A DNA stretch of 64,000 nt from Archivesica marissinica (GCA_014843695.1 CM026398.1:46909920-46973919); one strand, 5' to 3'; shown: positions 12,510-24,261, counted from the first letter of the stretch. The notes: generated by a model from the letters alone, not told the origin. Made by a program: numbers and translations.

Positions 12510-12555
12510 CTGCAATAATCATGTGTGGTTTAGTTGCGTCTTTGTTTTTAATAGA

Positions 12556-12960
12556 TTTATTCTTTATTTCAGTCTCATCGTTGTACAATACATAAAATAT
12601 ACACAACAAATTATCGTGGCAAAGTACAACACCATTCATTATAAAAGAATTATAAGAGATGTAATCTAATCACAGATAATCAAACTATCACAGTATACTG
12701 ACATATATATTTACATATTAAAACCGAGGAACAGTCGCTAATTGAAAATTAAATATTTATTAAAACCAGAGATTTTGAAATACTGAAATGGAAAAAAGCA
12801 CTAATGCGCAATTAAGAAATGTTTTTAAAAATCAGTTATCAACCTCGATCAGATCGCGGTTGAACTAATTAGCAGCTGTTTCTCGGAATGAATAAGAGAC
12901 ACACACTCAATCAATCAAATGGATACATTATTTACATAAATAAGTTTAGTTTTGAAATAA
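12556..12960 (-). mobile_element. Interspersed repeat 'G', copy 1 (3' end near MAM-2 acceptor)
   Basis: About 400 bp similar to 26817-27225. Shared landmarks are GAGACTGAAATAAAGAATAA at the minus-strand 3' end, AGTCGCTAATTGAAA in the middle, and a conserved AAATAAGCACTA-type segment. It could be the 3' part of a LINE. The end lies about 46 bp upstream of the exon at 12393-12509. Confidence 0.7.
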
Positions 12961-13021
12961 TAGCAACTACCTAAGTGCACAGTTATAATTTATTTTAAGG
13001 GTATGTACATGCTCTGAACTG

Positions 13022-13312
13022 TGTGTGTGTTTTACGTTTATTTATCGTCGTCTCCGGTTGCCCATATGAGCGACGCCTCCTGAAGAGATTAGTCATTTTA
13101 GATTTTTGGAGGATAGTGCAATAATACGCAGAGAGAAACCCATTCCAGAGTCTCCTCTGGTTCTTTTACGTGAACTGTATACAGCACCGACACGAGACCT
13201 CGGTTTAAAGTCCCACCTGAAAGACTGTTAATTTGATTAGGGTCAGACGGGGGATCGAACCTGCGATTCGTGGATTACCAGTCCAACGTGTTATCACTTG
13301 ACTACATATCCT
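13022..13312 (-). mobile_element. SINE-A copy 2, near full length
   Basis: Reverse orientation, from the TTTACGTTTATTTATCG tail to the tRNA-like head near 13.31 kb. Confidence 0.85.
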
Positions 13313-14044
13313 CTGAACTGCATGTGGATATCCCGGTTTGTATGCCAGCAATTTTCATAAAACATGCTGAAGGTGCACAATGATAACTACATTATGATTC
13401 GTAACAGAGAAGCAGAGCTACTGAGAGGCCCAAACGAAAAAAGCATATCTTATTCAGGTGAAGCCTGTGCTCGGCGTAAATCCCACATATAATGGCCAAT
13501 ATAAAATGTTAACTGCACTTGCTGTATATTAGTATTTACTTAAGTCGTCAACACGACTTTCAAAATCTCTTGTTGACAGTTTTAGCTTCATCACGTGACC
13601 TTGCTGCTCAATTCAGCTATCGCAATGGCACCCGTTTATATGAGGAACATAAGACTTCAGGGCACCTATGCACGGTATACTTGTTATTTAATATTTATCC
13701 ACCAGAACTTGTTGAATATCTTATTTTGATACAGTAACATCATTGAATAAAAACACTTATTGCTGTTAATCAGAAATGGTATAGAAACTATGTGTCTGGT
13801 TAGGTGTTTTAAATTCGGATAGCTATCTGAATTGCTCATACACCGTATCAGTGTCGGTGGAAATACTCTCCCAATGATTTGCTTGTTTATATTCGTCTGC
13901 TGGAACAGTCATGTGACAGTTGCACCAGCCTACCGATACACGCAACGAAATGCTATTGAACCATGCTTCAGCTCTGTCAGCGAAATTATATATATGTCTA
14001 TCTATTTACGTGTGTAATAATGGTTTTGCATCGTTTTGTTACAC

Positions 14045-14772
14045 TCATTTTGTACATAATACATATCGTGTATAGATTGTGTTGCGGTCGTCTTGTACAT
14101 GATACATATCGTGCATAGATTATGTTGCGGTCGTTTTGTACATGATACCTATCGTGTATAGATTGTGTTGCGGTCGTTTTGTACATGATACCTATCGTGT
14201 ATAGATTGTGTTGCGGTCGTTTTGTACATGATACCTATCGTGTATAGTTTGTGTTGCGGTCGTTTTGTACATGATACATATCGTGTATAGATTGTGTTGC
14301 GGTCGTTTTGTACATGATACCTATCGTGTATAGATAGTGTTGCGGTCGTTTTGTACATGATACCTACGTGTATAGACTGTGTTGCGGTCGTTTTGTACAT
14401 GATGAATAACGTGTATAGACTGTGTTGCGGTCGTTTTGTACATGATGAATAACGTGTATAGACTGTGTTGCGGTCGTTTTGTACATGATGAATAACGTGC
14501 ATAGACTGTGTTGCGGTCGTTTTGTACATGATGAATAACGTGTATAGACTGTGTTGCAGACATTTTGTACATGATACCTAACGTGCATAGATTGTGTTGC
14601 AGACATTGTGTACATGATACCTAACGTGCATAGATTGTGTTGCAGACATTGTGTACATGATACCTAACGTGCATAGATTGTGTTGCAGACATTGTGTACA
14701 TGATACCTAACGTGCATAGATTGTGTTTCAGTCATTTTGTGCATGATACATAACGTGTATAGACTGTGTGGC
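14045..14772 (+). repeat. 43-bp tandem array, 17 copies
   Basis: The unit contains TTTTGTACATGATACCTA and ATAGATTGTGTTGCGGTC. It begins about 70-85 bp inside the intron after the MAM-1 main exon. Two blocks differ (GCGGTCG versus GCAGACA). Confidence 0.95.
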
Positions 14773-14840
14773 AATCAGCTTGAACAGGTGTAGAACTGTA
14801 GAAATTATAAACACGTGTGTATAAATTAAATACAACATAC

Positions 14841-15209
14841 CCAAGCATTGACCTCTGGACATAGAGACATTGTCCAATCCCAGACCGGATATTCCCCCAT
14901 GTTCATGCAAAGACACGAACTTCAAGCGTGTGATGTGAGGTGACAGTGTAAATCTGGATGTTCTCCACTTATCTTGTGCAGGATAATTACTCGTCATCCT
15001 CCATAGTAATTCATTAACCGACGATTCCTCTTCGGTGTCGTTGTCGGCTATGCCGAATACGGAAAGTGTGATGTTTGAGTTGCCGCTGAACATGAATGAA
15101 AAGGTTAAACACCCATGTTCTGCGATACTAAACACTGGTGTGAGAAGTGTGGCATTCGCCGCCTCATCATGTTTGCCTGTACTGGTTCTCGATGCGTGCA
15201 GGATAGTAC
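14841..15209 (-). CDS. Exon: MAM-1, main part
   Basis: A 369-nt phase 1-1 exon, acceptor taccattag, donor TTGG/GTATGT. It holds ATLLTPVFSIAEHGCLTFSF (the third MAM cysteine and strand), NITLSVFGI, a Glu-rich loop, LLWRMTSNYPAQDKWRTSRF, LKFVSLHEHGGISG, and LGLDNVSMSRGQC with the closing cysteine. All core strands of the family are present. The LINE remnant at 15.3-16.9 kb lies in the preceding intron, and a 43-bp array begins about 70-85 bp after the donor. Confidence 0.92.
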
Positions 15210-15304
15210 CTAATGGTAGAGAACAGTTTCAGCTTATTGGAAATACTTGGCCTTCACAATTAACCCTTTCAACACCACATACCTCTAAATAGGTTTACAA
15301 CAAG

Positions 15305-16930
15305 TGAAACATTTCTATCTAAACTCACAGAAAAGGCAGCCTTGTTTAGATTAAACGATCATGTCAGTAAAAACAACCTTCTGCCGAAGAACCAGTCTGC
15401 GTATAGACGCTATCACTCATGTGAAACTGCACTACTCAGGTTAGTGAGTGATCTACTAAATGGCATGGAACACCAAGAAGTCAGTGCTCTCATGGCATTG
15501 GACTTAAGCGCCGCGTTTGACACCGTTGACCACGATATTCTAGTGCAAGTGCTGAAATCACAGTATGGACTTAGTGGTGCAGCTATTCATTGGATCGACT
15601 CTTATCTAAGACCACGCAGCTGTAGTGTCACTGTCGACTCCGCCGTATCAACCCCACGTCCACTACAGTGTAGCGTCACCCAGGGTAGCTGTTTAGGGCC
15701 CTGGCTCTACTTGACTTACGCCGGAACATTGTTCAGTGTAATCCCTCAGTCAATTTCATTGTATGGATTTGCAGATGATCACATAGCAAACAAAATGTTT
15801 AAACCAACATCTGAGGATAATGAAAAACAAGCTATCCAAGAACTTGAAAATTGTGCTTTAAACATCGATAACTGGATGAAGCAAAACAAACTCAAAATGA
15901 ACTCATCAAAAACTGAATTCATCTTATTTGGGAGCAGACATCAACTCAAAAAATGCTCAGTAACAGAACTTAACGTTGCTAGTGACAAGATCAAATCTGT
16001 GAGCTGTATATGGTATCTTGGTGCATATTTAGACGAGACTGTCAGTTTTAAAGATCACATCAAACGAAAATGTCAGACCGCATGTTCAATTTTCTCAGAA
16101 TAAAAAATATTAGAAAATACCTTACCAAAGAAGCAACTGAAATTCTGGTGTTATCACTTGTCATCTCGCATTTGGATTATTGCAATGGAATTCTATTTGG
16201 TGTTCCCAAATGTGATATCAAATAAATGCAAAGAATACAAAATATGTGCGCTAAACTTGTTTTAAAGCTCAGGAAATATGATAGTTCAAAACAAGCACTG
16301 TACCAACTTCACTGGCTTCCCATCAGGGCCAGAATTGAATTCAAAATTCTTACTGTAATGTATAACTGTTCAAAAGGCCATGCCCCTGCATATCTTACCG
16401 AGTTATTAATTGAAAATGTACCCAAGACGTAGATTAAGATCTTCAGATGTTACTGGTTGTTATGAGGTACCGTATAACAAACAAAAAACATTTGGTGACA
16501 GGAGCTTCAAAACAGTAGGGCCACAGCTATGGAACACTTTACCCGTATATTTGAGAAACTTGGATTCTGTAGAAACGTTTAAGAAACACCTTAAAACATT
16601 GTTCTTCAGAAAATTTTATTCATGGTTTTAAAACATTCATGTATTGACAGACTGAACAGGATAGTTGTAGAATTAGTATAGTGTTAAAAAAGGTTTTAGA
16701 AACAATGATATAATTTACCAAAAATGATGCTTATAATAATGATTGATCAAATATGTGTTATTGTGTGGTAACATAATTATTTTTAGACCAATGTCTTTTT
16801 GTAAATAACTAGAATTGTGTTCAGGTTTTTATGTAAGTACATGTCTATATATTTATTTTACTTCTATTGTACAACGCCAGTGAATATACTATGTGTAAAA
16901 TTAGGCGTTTTATCAAATTAAACAGTTTCA
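15305..16930 (+). mobile_element. CR1/L2-like LINE, 5'-truncated, frame broken
   Basis: The plus-strand RT domain starts near 15.31 kb (LSKLTEKAALFRLNDHVSKN). It continues with LPKNQSAYRRYHSCETALLR, LDLSAAFDTVDHDIL, VTQGSCLGPWLYL, LYGFADDH (the usual catalytic FADD form), IDNWMKQNKLKMNSSKTEF and WYLGAYLDETVSF. After a frameshift come SHLDYCNGILFGVP, LHWLPIRARIEFKILTVMYN and FGDRSFKTVGPQLWNTLP, the usual C-terminal end. The 3' end is near 16.93 kb. It lies in the intron between the two MAM-1 exons, antisense to the gene. Confidence 0.9.
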
Positions 16931-17545
16931 GTTTCAATTTTAAATCCAGACGAGCCGGCTCGTGACGATTTGTACGTTTGCCAGTAATATTACTATTTTT
17001 ACCCATTTTGATAAATGAACTGGTCCAAATTTAATGTTCTTATTTAATTTATTGGTATAAAAATATCATGCATCAGTCCATGTCAGTTACTTTGTGTTGA
17101 ATGGTTTAAGCTGTTTTATCTTACGTAGGTATTATTATTATTATATCATTATATTGAGCACCCATATCATATATAAATTACACACATATAACAATAAAAT
17201 CAAGAGATTACAAAATGTAGAGTGCAGGGTTAAAAACATGTGATAAAAGTTCGGGAAAAAATATAATTTCGATTTATACATGTTTTAAATAGTAAACTTA
17301 AACTGATGAGGAACCTACTTAAAATATGGATTTAGTTAGTTGTGAATTATGAGAACTATTTATTTCTGATTACATATATTTCGCTACAAGATTCAGTCCA
17401 AAATATGGGAAAATACTGGAGGCATCAATTAAATAACATATATTCAATGTATTTCAGTTCAGTTTAAATTGTTCTGAATTGTATAGAGGAAAACAAAAGT
17501 CAATTATATTAGTTTGTTCGGGGTTTATAGTGGCACCATCAGTTT
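16931..17545. other. AT-rich intron sequence, nothing recognised
   Basis: No open frame with protein-like composition, no repeat family seen elsewhere in the window. Confidence 0.6.
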
Positions 17546-17547
17546 AG

Positions 17548-17778
17548 CTAATATGGCAACTCCCCAGCTAGCATTGGTGGACGAAGACCCCGTGTGTTCC
17601 ACTCCGAGCAGTATACCAGCCACGGATGGGAACCTGGTAGAACCCCCGACCATCCACAAGCCAGCCGGATAACTGCATCACACGAACTAATTCTACACAG
17701 AGGGATTCGAACGTACAGCGGTGATGGGTATATGATTTAAACAAAAACGACCATGACCACTAGGCCACTACTGGAATT
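17548..17778 (-). mobile_element. SINE-D copy 4
   Basis: Near full length, reverse orientation: CTCCCCAGCTAGCATTGGTG to the head region ending near CCACTAGGCCACTACTGGA. Confidence 0.75.
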
Positions 17779-18061
17779 TCAGTTCAAACTGTTCTTTTGA
17801 AATGTAGAAAAAGCAAAAGTAATTTATTTAATGACCTATTAGGTACATTCTCCATAGATCTACAATTTGAGAATTTGGAGATAATGGAGATGAGGATTCG
17901 TCAAATAAACGCCATTAATTGTAACCGATCTGTAATACATATTAAACAGTGCTGCCGAAAAGTACACAACTATACAAGAGATACGTCGATTAAAATACGC
18001 TGGGATTTCGCCAGCTGATCATACAGTAATGCCGTAGGATAGCGGAATATCTAAAATCTAC

Positions 18062-18172
18062 CTTTCACATATTTGTCGCCCGGCTTCCGTGTCCAAATAT
18101 AGGTTCCATTGGAGAGTTCCGTGTAGCCGCACCAATCATCGTCCTCGAAGTCGCACGTGACATTCTTAACAC
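18062..18172 (-). CDS. Exon: MAM-1, N-terminal part
   Basis: A 111-nt phase 1-1 exon, acceptor ctttatag, donor AAAG/GTAGAT. It encodes VKNVTCDFEDDDWCGYTE, the CxFE(D)xxxCG start of a MAM domain, then YIWTRKPGDKYVKG. The next exon follows in phase with GTILHAS. Phase 1 borders are usual for shuffled extracellular modules. Confidence 0.88.
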
Positions 18173-18210
18173 CTATAAAGTAAACCATGCTTGTATATAT
18201 TGTCCGCACA

Positions 18211-18474
18211 GACGGATATGTAGTCCAGTGGTAACAAGCTGGACTGGTAATCCAGGGGTCGCAGGTTCGATCCCTCGTCTGACCCTAACAAAATTAACAG
18301 TCTTTCAGATGGGACGTTAAACCGAGGTCTCGTGTCGGTGTTTTACACCGTGCACGTAAACGAACCAGAGTCTGTATCATGCACTATCCTCCAAAATCTA
18401 AAATGACTAATATCTTCAGGAAGCGTCGCTCATATGGGCAACCGGTAGCGACGATAAATAAACGTAAAAACACA
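18211..18474 (+). mobile_element. SINE-A copy 3, internal deletion
   Basis: Starts GACGGATATGTAGTCCAGTG and ends ACGATAAATAAACGTAAAAA. A short part of the body (GAGGAGACTCTGGAATGGG) is missing. It is the first of three head-to-tail SINEs. Confidence 0.85.
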
Positions 18475-18482
18475 CTATATTG

Positions 18483-18737
18483 TCCGCCTCCGTGGTCGAG
18501 TGGTTAAGATCGCTGACTTGTATACCACTGTAACCTATTATCACTGATGGTCACGGTTTCGAGCCCCGATCAGAACTTAGATCTTTATATGAAAACGTTG
18601 GCAGTTTCTTACGGATGTTGGTGCACCAAGTACTTGTTAACCGCTGGAGCCTGTCCAGGAAAGATGTTGTTAAGTAAGCTACCTGCCGCTCAAATGAGCA
18701 ACCGGTAGCGATGTTAAATAAACTTAAATTCAAAAAG
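18483..18737 (+). mobile_element. SINE-F copy 1
   Basis: The tRNA-Ser/Leu-like head (CGTGGTCGAGTGGTTAAGAT) has a B box (GGTTTCGAGCC) and a body with GTTGGTGCACCAAGTACTTG. The 3' end, GCTCAAATGAGCAACCGGTAGCG then ATAAACTTAA, is like SINE-A. Confidence 0.8.
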
Positions 18738-18755
18738 ATAGTATATATTATAGAA

Positions 18756-18999
18756 GGGCCAGTAATCCAGTAGTAACATGTTGGAATGCAAATCCAAGGA
18801 TCGAGGTTTGACACCCCGTCTAACCGAAATAATATCAACACACGATCATAGGGACTTTAAGCCGAGGTTTCGTGTCGATGCTTTACACCGTGCGCGTAAA
18901 AGAACAAAGAAGACTCTGGAATGGGTCTCTCTCTGTATCATTGCACAATCCTCCAATATCTAAAATGGGCAATCGGTAGCCACGATAAAAAAACATAGA
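18756..18999 (+). mobile_element. SINE-A copy 4, degenerate
   Basis: A diverged copy directly after SINE-F. The head (GTAATCCAGTAGTAACATG) and tail (GCCACGATAAAAAAACATAG) are recognisable. Confidence 0.7.
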
Positions 19000-19475
19000 T
19001 ACACTCGTATATATTCCAGTTCTAACATCCAAACCTTCCACGCCGAAACATAGGCATAGCAGCAAACTAGGTCAAGGACTTCGTTGTTGGAACTCTTTCT
19101 ACATGAACCGAGAGAGAAGCTAATGTCTCAACTCAGTATGAACTACTAACTCGTACGGATGTTGCCCACCTACAACAGTACTGGGCGTGGGCTGTGGAGG
19201 CTGGTGGATTGTTGGTCCTTGTCCAGAGTTTTAACCGGATCCTATTGGTGATGGCGCGTTACAGCTTCTCCGGATGCGACGAAGACGTCAACGAAACAAC
19301 CAGATATGTTCTTGCTGCTGTGAGCTGACACATGCTATAGAATGTGGCCCCAAAAAGATGCTGTTCAGAATGAGATACTCTGGATGTTATGTCACCTGCT
19401 AGACGAAAGAAGACTCCCCCCCCACTCAGTAATGCCTCAACTAGACCACAGAACCGACGTAGAACACATACTTTT
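19000..19475. other. Non-coding segment sharing a motif with 22.84-23.05 kb
   Basis: The stretch around TAGGTCAAGGACTTCGTTG resembles TTGGTCAAGGACTTCGCTG near 22.91 kb, with further similarity on both sides, so both may be copies of an unknown repeat. No first exon for the MAM unit was found here. Confidence 0.5.
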
Positions 19476-19477
19476 GT

Positions 19478-20045
19478 TAATAGACTAACCTAGTCATAAT
19501 AGACTAACCTAGTCAAAATAGACTAACCTAGTCACAATAGACTAACCTAGTCATAATAGACTAACCTAGTCATAATATACTAACCTAGTCATAATAGACT
19601 AACCTAGTCAAAATATACTAACCTAGTCATAATATACTAACCTAGTCATAATATACTAACCTAGTCATACTATACTAACCTAGTCATAATAGACTAACCT
19701 AGTCAAAATATACTAACCTAGTCATAATAGACTAACCTAGTCAAAATAGACTAACCTAGTCATAATAGACTAACCTAGTCATAATATACTAACCTAGTCA
19801 AAATATACTAACCTAGTCATAATATACTAACCTAGTAGTCAAAATAGACTAACCTAGTCAAAATAGACTAACCTAGTAGTCAAAATAGACCAACCTAGTC
19901 ATAATATAATAACCTAGTCATAATATACTAACCTAGTAGTCAAAATAGACTAACCTAGTAGTCAAAATAGACCAACCTAGTCATAATATACTAACCTAGT
20001 CAAAATATTCTAACCTAGTAGTCAAAATAGACTAACCAAGTCAAA
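19478..20045 (+). repeat. 19-bp tandem array, about 29 copies
   Basis: Unit AGACTAACCTAGTCATAAT, some copies with an extra TAG. It lies between the protease and MAM exons. Confidence 0.95.
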
Positions 20046-20212
20046 TATAAGAATATATATATTTCAACAATGTTCAAGTACATTAAAAATGTTAAAAAAG
20101 ATTAATTTAGTTACTACAGAACATGAGTAATACCGATTTTATAATGAATAAAAATGTTTTAGAAATTGTGACCTTCAGTTTGAATATAACTTTAATTGTT
20201 GTTTTGTTTTTA

Positions 20213-20430
20213 GTTTATACAATTTTATTTTAGCTCGATTGCTCGATATTAATCACTCTCGATACCTCATTCCTGATGGAATCCATCGCCACTAGGGAGA
20301 GAGAAGAGGCAACGTGGAATTTAAATGCCTTGTCTAAGGGCACAATAGTAACACGTTCAGTGGTGCTCAAACTCCAGACCGTTCGCACCTGAAGCGAATG
20401 CTCTACAACTGCGCTATCACGACTTCCACT
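20213..20430 (-). mobile_element. SINE-B copy 2
   Basis: Reverse orientation, with part of the tail (TTGTAAGAACTTGTTTCG region) deleted. The minus strand carries AATAAAATTG at the end, about 300 bp past the protease stop codon, so the SINE could supply a poly(A) signal. Confidence 0.85.
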
Positions 20431-20540
20431 TGTTTTGTAATGAACTACCAATGGCGTGACTGGCCTTGAATTGATGTACAACCTGTAAATTGTTAAATGC
20501 AAACAATTTGAAAATCAAGGAAAATGTGAAATCCCACTAG

Positions 20541-20711
20541 TTACCAACCGTTTTTATTCGTTTTCTTGTCAATCCAGTCGATGAATGATACGAAATTAGT
20601 GTAAACTCCTGGTCGGTTTACGGTGCCACACCTATCTCCCCAACTGACGATACCAGCCAACAACCAGCGACCATCTGTGCCATGACACACGAGGCCACTT
20701 CCAGAGTCGCC
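20541..20711 (-). CDS. Exon: protease C-terminus with catalytic Ser
   Basis: The exon starts in phase 0 with GDSGSGLVC, holding the catalytic serine; the usual GDSGGP is GDSGSG here. It continues with [13 protein letters not shown] (Ser214-Trp215-Gly216 and the Cys that pairs with Cys191), RPGVYTNF, and the terminal helix FIDWIDKK. It then reads TNKNGW and TAA. This length is normal for an S1 protease, so 20541 can be a true end. Alternatively a weak donor (AACG/GTTGGT, exon end 20549, phase 1) would skip the stop and join in phase to the MAM exon at 18.17 kb. I see no independent poly(A) signal except the AATAAA in a SINE-B tail near 20.23 kb. Confidence 0.95.
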   Translation of the reverse strand, partial: GDSGSGLVCHGTDGRWLLAGIVSWGDRCGTVNRPGVYTNFVSFIDWIDKKTNKNGW

Positions 20712-20772
20712 CTGAATATATAAAATGAAATTGTGTTAGATTTGTTTAATAAACATCAAAGAGAGTGAGTTC

Positions 20773-21225
20773 TGTACTGACCCTATGCATGTTGGTGCTT
20801 GTAGGCTAAGCTATGGCCGGACTGAGCCTGTACTGACCCTATGCATGTTGGTGCTTGTAGGCTAAGCTATGGCCGGACTGAGCCTGTACTGACCCTATGC
20901 ATGTTGGTGCTTGTAGGCTAATCTATGGCCGGACTGAGCATGTACTGACCCTATGCATGTTGGTGCTTGTAGGCTAAGCTATGGCCGGACTGAGCCTGTA
21001 CTGACCCTATGCATGTTGGTGCTTGTAGGCTAAGCTATGGCGGGACTGAGCCTGTACTGACTCTATGCATGTTGGTGCTTGTAGGCTAATCTATGGCCGG
21101 ACTGAGCATGTACTGACCCTATGCATGTTGGTGCTTGTAGGCTAATCTATGGCCGGACTGAGTCTGTACTGACCCTATGCATGTTGGTGCTTGTAGGCTA
21201 ATATATGGCCGGACTGAGCATTCAA
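20773..21225 (+). repeat. 56-bp tandem array, 8 copies
   Basis: The unit contains CTGTACTGACCCTATGCATG and GGCTAAGCTATGGCCGGAC. It begins about 60 bp upstream of the acceptor of the catalytic-Ser exon. Confidence 0.95.
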
Positions 21226-21261
21226 ATAGTATCACTAATGTACACAACATAATCACCCTCC

Positions 21262-21548
21262 ATAAATAGATTATTGGATATCCATAATTCGATTCTTGGA
21301 TATCCATAAATGCTGAATAAATAGCACAACGGCGCGCCTGGAAATATGGATATCCATAACTCGAATTATGGATATCCAAAAATCGAATTACGGATATCCA
21401 AAAATCGAATTATGGATATCCAAAAATATTTTTTTAGTATCCATAACTAGCTTCTAATCATGGATATGCATATATCGAATTATAGATATCCAATAATTGA
21501 TTTATGAATATCCATAAATACTGAATAAATAGCAAAACGGCGCTCCAT
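21262..21548. mobile_element. Second GGATATCC MITE copy, partly rearranged
   Basis: Same GGATATCC-rich interior and the same right end (GAATAAATAGCAAAACGGCG, then CTCCAT). An internal extra end-like segment (GAATAAATAGCACAACGGCG) at about 21.31-21.34 kb suggests two copies fused or an internal duplication. The left terminal repeat is missing. Confidence 0.65.
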
Positions 21549-22127
21549 ATATGCCTCCCATCAGGGCATACCAATACATGCACCTCACCAAAACCCGAAC
21601 CCCTCACCCAAACAAATAACGTATAGAGCAGTGCCGAAATACGATTGAGCTACCCTCCCTAGCCTGGGAACAGGCGTCGATATATGTTGCCTGGTCAGTC
21701 AAATAAATATATTTTAACAACGAGACTATTAATTGGGCCGCATTGAGTTTCTGGTCATATCTGTCATTTTGCCAGAAATTAAAAAGTGAAAAATCGACAG
21801 GCTGGAACTCAGGCTATACCCTCCCAATACCAGCTTCCATATCATGGTTGCGTAACATGACCCGTCCATGTTGAAAGATATAGATCGAATAAACACTTTG
21901 TGATAGGCCGTTGTAATTATATAGGTACTAAATTCATTATGCATGAGTAAATGATTGATATTATAAGTCACAGAGTTGTTCACTGGATTACTACTAGCAA
22001 ATATATCAGGATATTCGCTGTCTAATATCAAGTTTACTGTTTATTCAAAGGAAGACTACTCTGTTAAGACTTATCAATGTACATTCACAGTTACCATTCG
22101 TTCCCTTATAGAAATGTGTTTGGGGCC

Positions 22128-22240
22128 TCAGGTAGAACCACCGACTTACCCCAAGCAATCTGGATAGTTTCATGACTTTAAAGATTTCGACACACCCAGT
22201 GAGTTTCGAACCCGCAGCGGCGAGGTTCTCCAGCACAGTT
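22128..22240 (-). mobile_element. SINE-D copy 5, fragment
   Basis: GGTAGAACCACCGACTTACC to GTTTCGAACCCGCAGCGG, the middle and B-box part in reverse orientation. Confidence 0.65.
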
Positions 22241-22241
22241 G

Positions 22242-22435
22242 TATGTATGTATGTATGTTCCATTAATGTCAAACCCCTTGCGGGGACGTAGACATGTTTT
22301 CCTGGGCAAGCTTAGCCGACCTAAGTGGTTAACCAGTACTAAGCAATGTGTGTGAGGTGTCTTGCTCAATGACACTACATACGTGGCCTGACGGAGTATC
22401 GAACCCGGGACGATCGATTCCAGTTCGAATACAAC
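22242..22435 (-). mobile_element. SINE-E copy 1
   Basis: Reverse orientation of a family with a B box in CGTCCCGGGTTCGATACTC, body AGTGTCATTGAGCAAG and AGTACTGGTTAACCACTTAG, and tail GTTTGACATTAATGGAACAT followed by ATAC-type repeats. Confidence 0.8.
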
Positions 22436-22830
22436 TGAAGAAGCTATCCAGCTGGATTGTGGAAGGTCTGTAGTTCTACCCGGGTACCTGAAATAGTGCT
22501 CGTAGGGGCACTCGGATTCTACATCCGCCAATAGTTTATACACATTTATTTTAGCTCGATTGTGAAACATGTTATTACAACTTATATTAATCACTCTCGA
22601 GACCACATTCCTGATGGAATCCATCGCCACGAGGGAGAGAGAAGAGGCAACGTGGAATTTAAATGCTTTGCCTAAGGGCACAATCGTAACGGCTCCAGCG
22701 GGGCTCGAACTCCGGAGCTTTCGCACCTGAAGCGAACGTGCATCAACTGCGCTATCACGACTTCCACCAATAACAACAGCTGTTAGTCGCCATATAACCT
22801 ACGCTGTTGGTGAGCATTTAGACCCACGAA
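22436..22830 (+). mobile_element. SINE-D copy 6, split by SINE-B copy 3
   Basis: The left half ends TACATCCGCCAATAG at 22.53 kb. The right half resumes with GTTAGTCGCCATATAACC at about 22.78 kb. The break is inside the conserved CCAATAGTCGCC motif, so SINE-B is the younger insertion. Confidence 0.75.
22530..22768 (-). mobile_element. SINE-B copy 3, inserted in a SINE-D copy
   Basis: Near full length, reverse orientation. The flanks 22436-22529 and 22769-22830 are the two halves of one SINE-D. Confidence 0.85.
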
Positions 22831-23049
22831 CACACCACAAAATAGCACAGACATCTCCGTAACAACGTGCACGTCGTGACCTAGGCACAGCTCATAGCAG
22901 GAAAATTGGTCAAGGACTTCGCTGATACCAGCCTCGCTGTCGGAACAGAAGAAGCCGAGTGACTCCGCATGAGTAGCCTTAAATTAACTTCCCTACTTGA
23001 CGAGACAGCAATGCTCGGTGCTGTAGACGGCGGATAGCTGGCGTATGCT

Positions 23050-23555
23050 TATTAACGAACATTAACATACCAAGATGAAAACATTTTACAGCTGAATGCA
23101 ATATTTATATCCGCTTACAAATCTTAATTTATTATCATGTCATGCTACCCGTCACAATCAATGCGAGACTAAATGCAGAACATAGCAATGGGAAATTTAA
23201 TGTCGCAGTAAAACATTTAAGTGAATTTCAGCTTGAAATAAATAATTACCGAGTTCGTATCTCCAAACCATTGAAAGACATCCATGAAAACGTAAGAAAG
23301 GTTTAATAAATTCACTTGTGTTCATCTTGTATTTCGGTGTGGCAATATTTTTCATTAGCAATTATCAAGGATCATTTGCTAGTCACTGGGTGAATGAGCA
23401 CATTTACTTTGGAAGCGATCACGCCACGAATCTGTGTTGAGGGCCTCACTTACTTTGCCAACGACAATATCATAGGTCTGGATTGTATTTCATATATCAT
23501 CATATTCCATAGCAAATTATATATATAGTGTCTCTACTTTTTCAGCTTTAACATT
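23050..23555. other. Intron sequence, nothing recognised
   Basis: AT-rich, no coding pattern or repeat found. Confidence 0.55.
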
Positions 23556-23559
23556 ACTA

Positions 23560-23745
23560 CCGTCGGTGTCACGTTATGTCGAATTCCGTCGGACCGAACA
23601 AAATACTTCGACATAACCGAAGTTTGACTTAACGAAATTCGATATACACAGATCCAGTTATATGTAAAATGATAGTGTCTGAAACGGGACTTGATCCGAC
23701 TTCGAGATAACCGATTTTGACATAACCAATGTAGATTGTATATAA
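23560..23745. mobile_element. Possible DNA-transposon-derived repeat
   Basis: Repeated motifs of the form TTCGACATAACCGAAGTTTG and GACTTAACGAAATTCGA, with inverted partners at the other end (TCGAGATAACCGATTTTGAC). This style is common at ends of small DNA elements. Boundaries and family are uncertain. Confidence 0.4.
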
Positions 23746-23927
23746 TTCCAATATGCAATTTTCAGTAATAATCCTTTCATTTGATTTGTATATAACTATA
23801 TAATTTTGAGGGCCTCGTGGTTATCTCGTAAAAGAAGGACTTTATTATTATTATTATTATTATTATTTACCATACTTACCGTGCAAGCTATCACACCATA
23901 GATACACGTTCCGTTCTGCAATCGATG

Positions 23928-24003
23928 TGTGTGTTTTACGTTTATTTATCGTCGCTACCGGTTGCCCATATGAGCGACGCCTCCTGAAGAGATTAGTCAT
24001 TTT
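23928..24003 (-). mobile_element. SINE-A copy 5, 3' end only
   Basis: Only the last roughly 75 bp of SINE-A, reverse orientation. Confidence 0.8.
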
Positions 24004-24149
24004 ACGACCATACCATAGTTCTGGTTTTATTGCCCAACAGTACAAGCACCAATGTCATAAATATTAGTTAATAACCGCACCTACTTCGCAACCCCTATAG
24101 ATCTTGGATAAGCATTTATTTTTACAGTTTCAATGCCAGATATGATATA

Positions 24150-24150
24150 T

Positions 24151-24184
<34 letters not shown>

Positions 24185-24210
24185 ATAATATATATATATA
24201 TATATTATAT
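24150..24210. repeat. (AT)n microsatellite
   Basis: An almost pure AT run. Confidence 0.9.
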
Positions 24211-24261
24211 ATGCTACAGTTCAATGTTTGGACAGATCTATGTCATTGGCCGTACTACCCT

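Larger units (their letters stand above)
9781..18172 (-). other. Tandem MAM-domain coding unit (tail of the protease gene or a separate gene)
   Basis: Four phase 1-1 exons encode two MAM domains and a stop codon (321 residues). MAM domains are about 160-residue extracellular adhesion or oligomerisation modules with four conserved cysteines. No start codon with a signal peptide and no promoter is visible between 18.2 and 20.5 kb, where SINEs and an array fill most of the space. The first exon accepts phase 1, which a weak donor in the last protease exon could supply (giving TNKN-G-VKNVTCDFED). MAM modules also occur inside vertebrate enteropeptidase, but before the protease rather than after it. 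A single gene and two genes are about equally likely. Confidence 0.8.
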
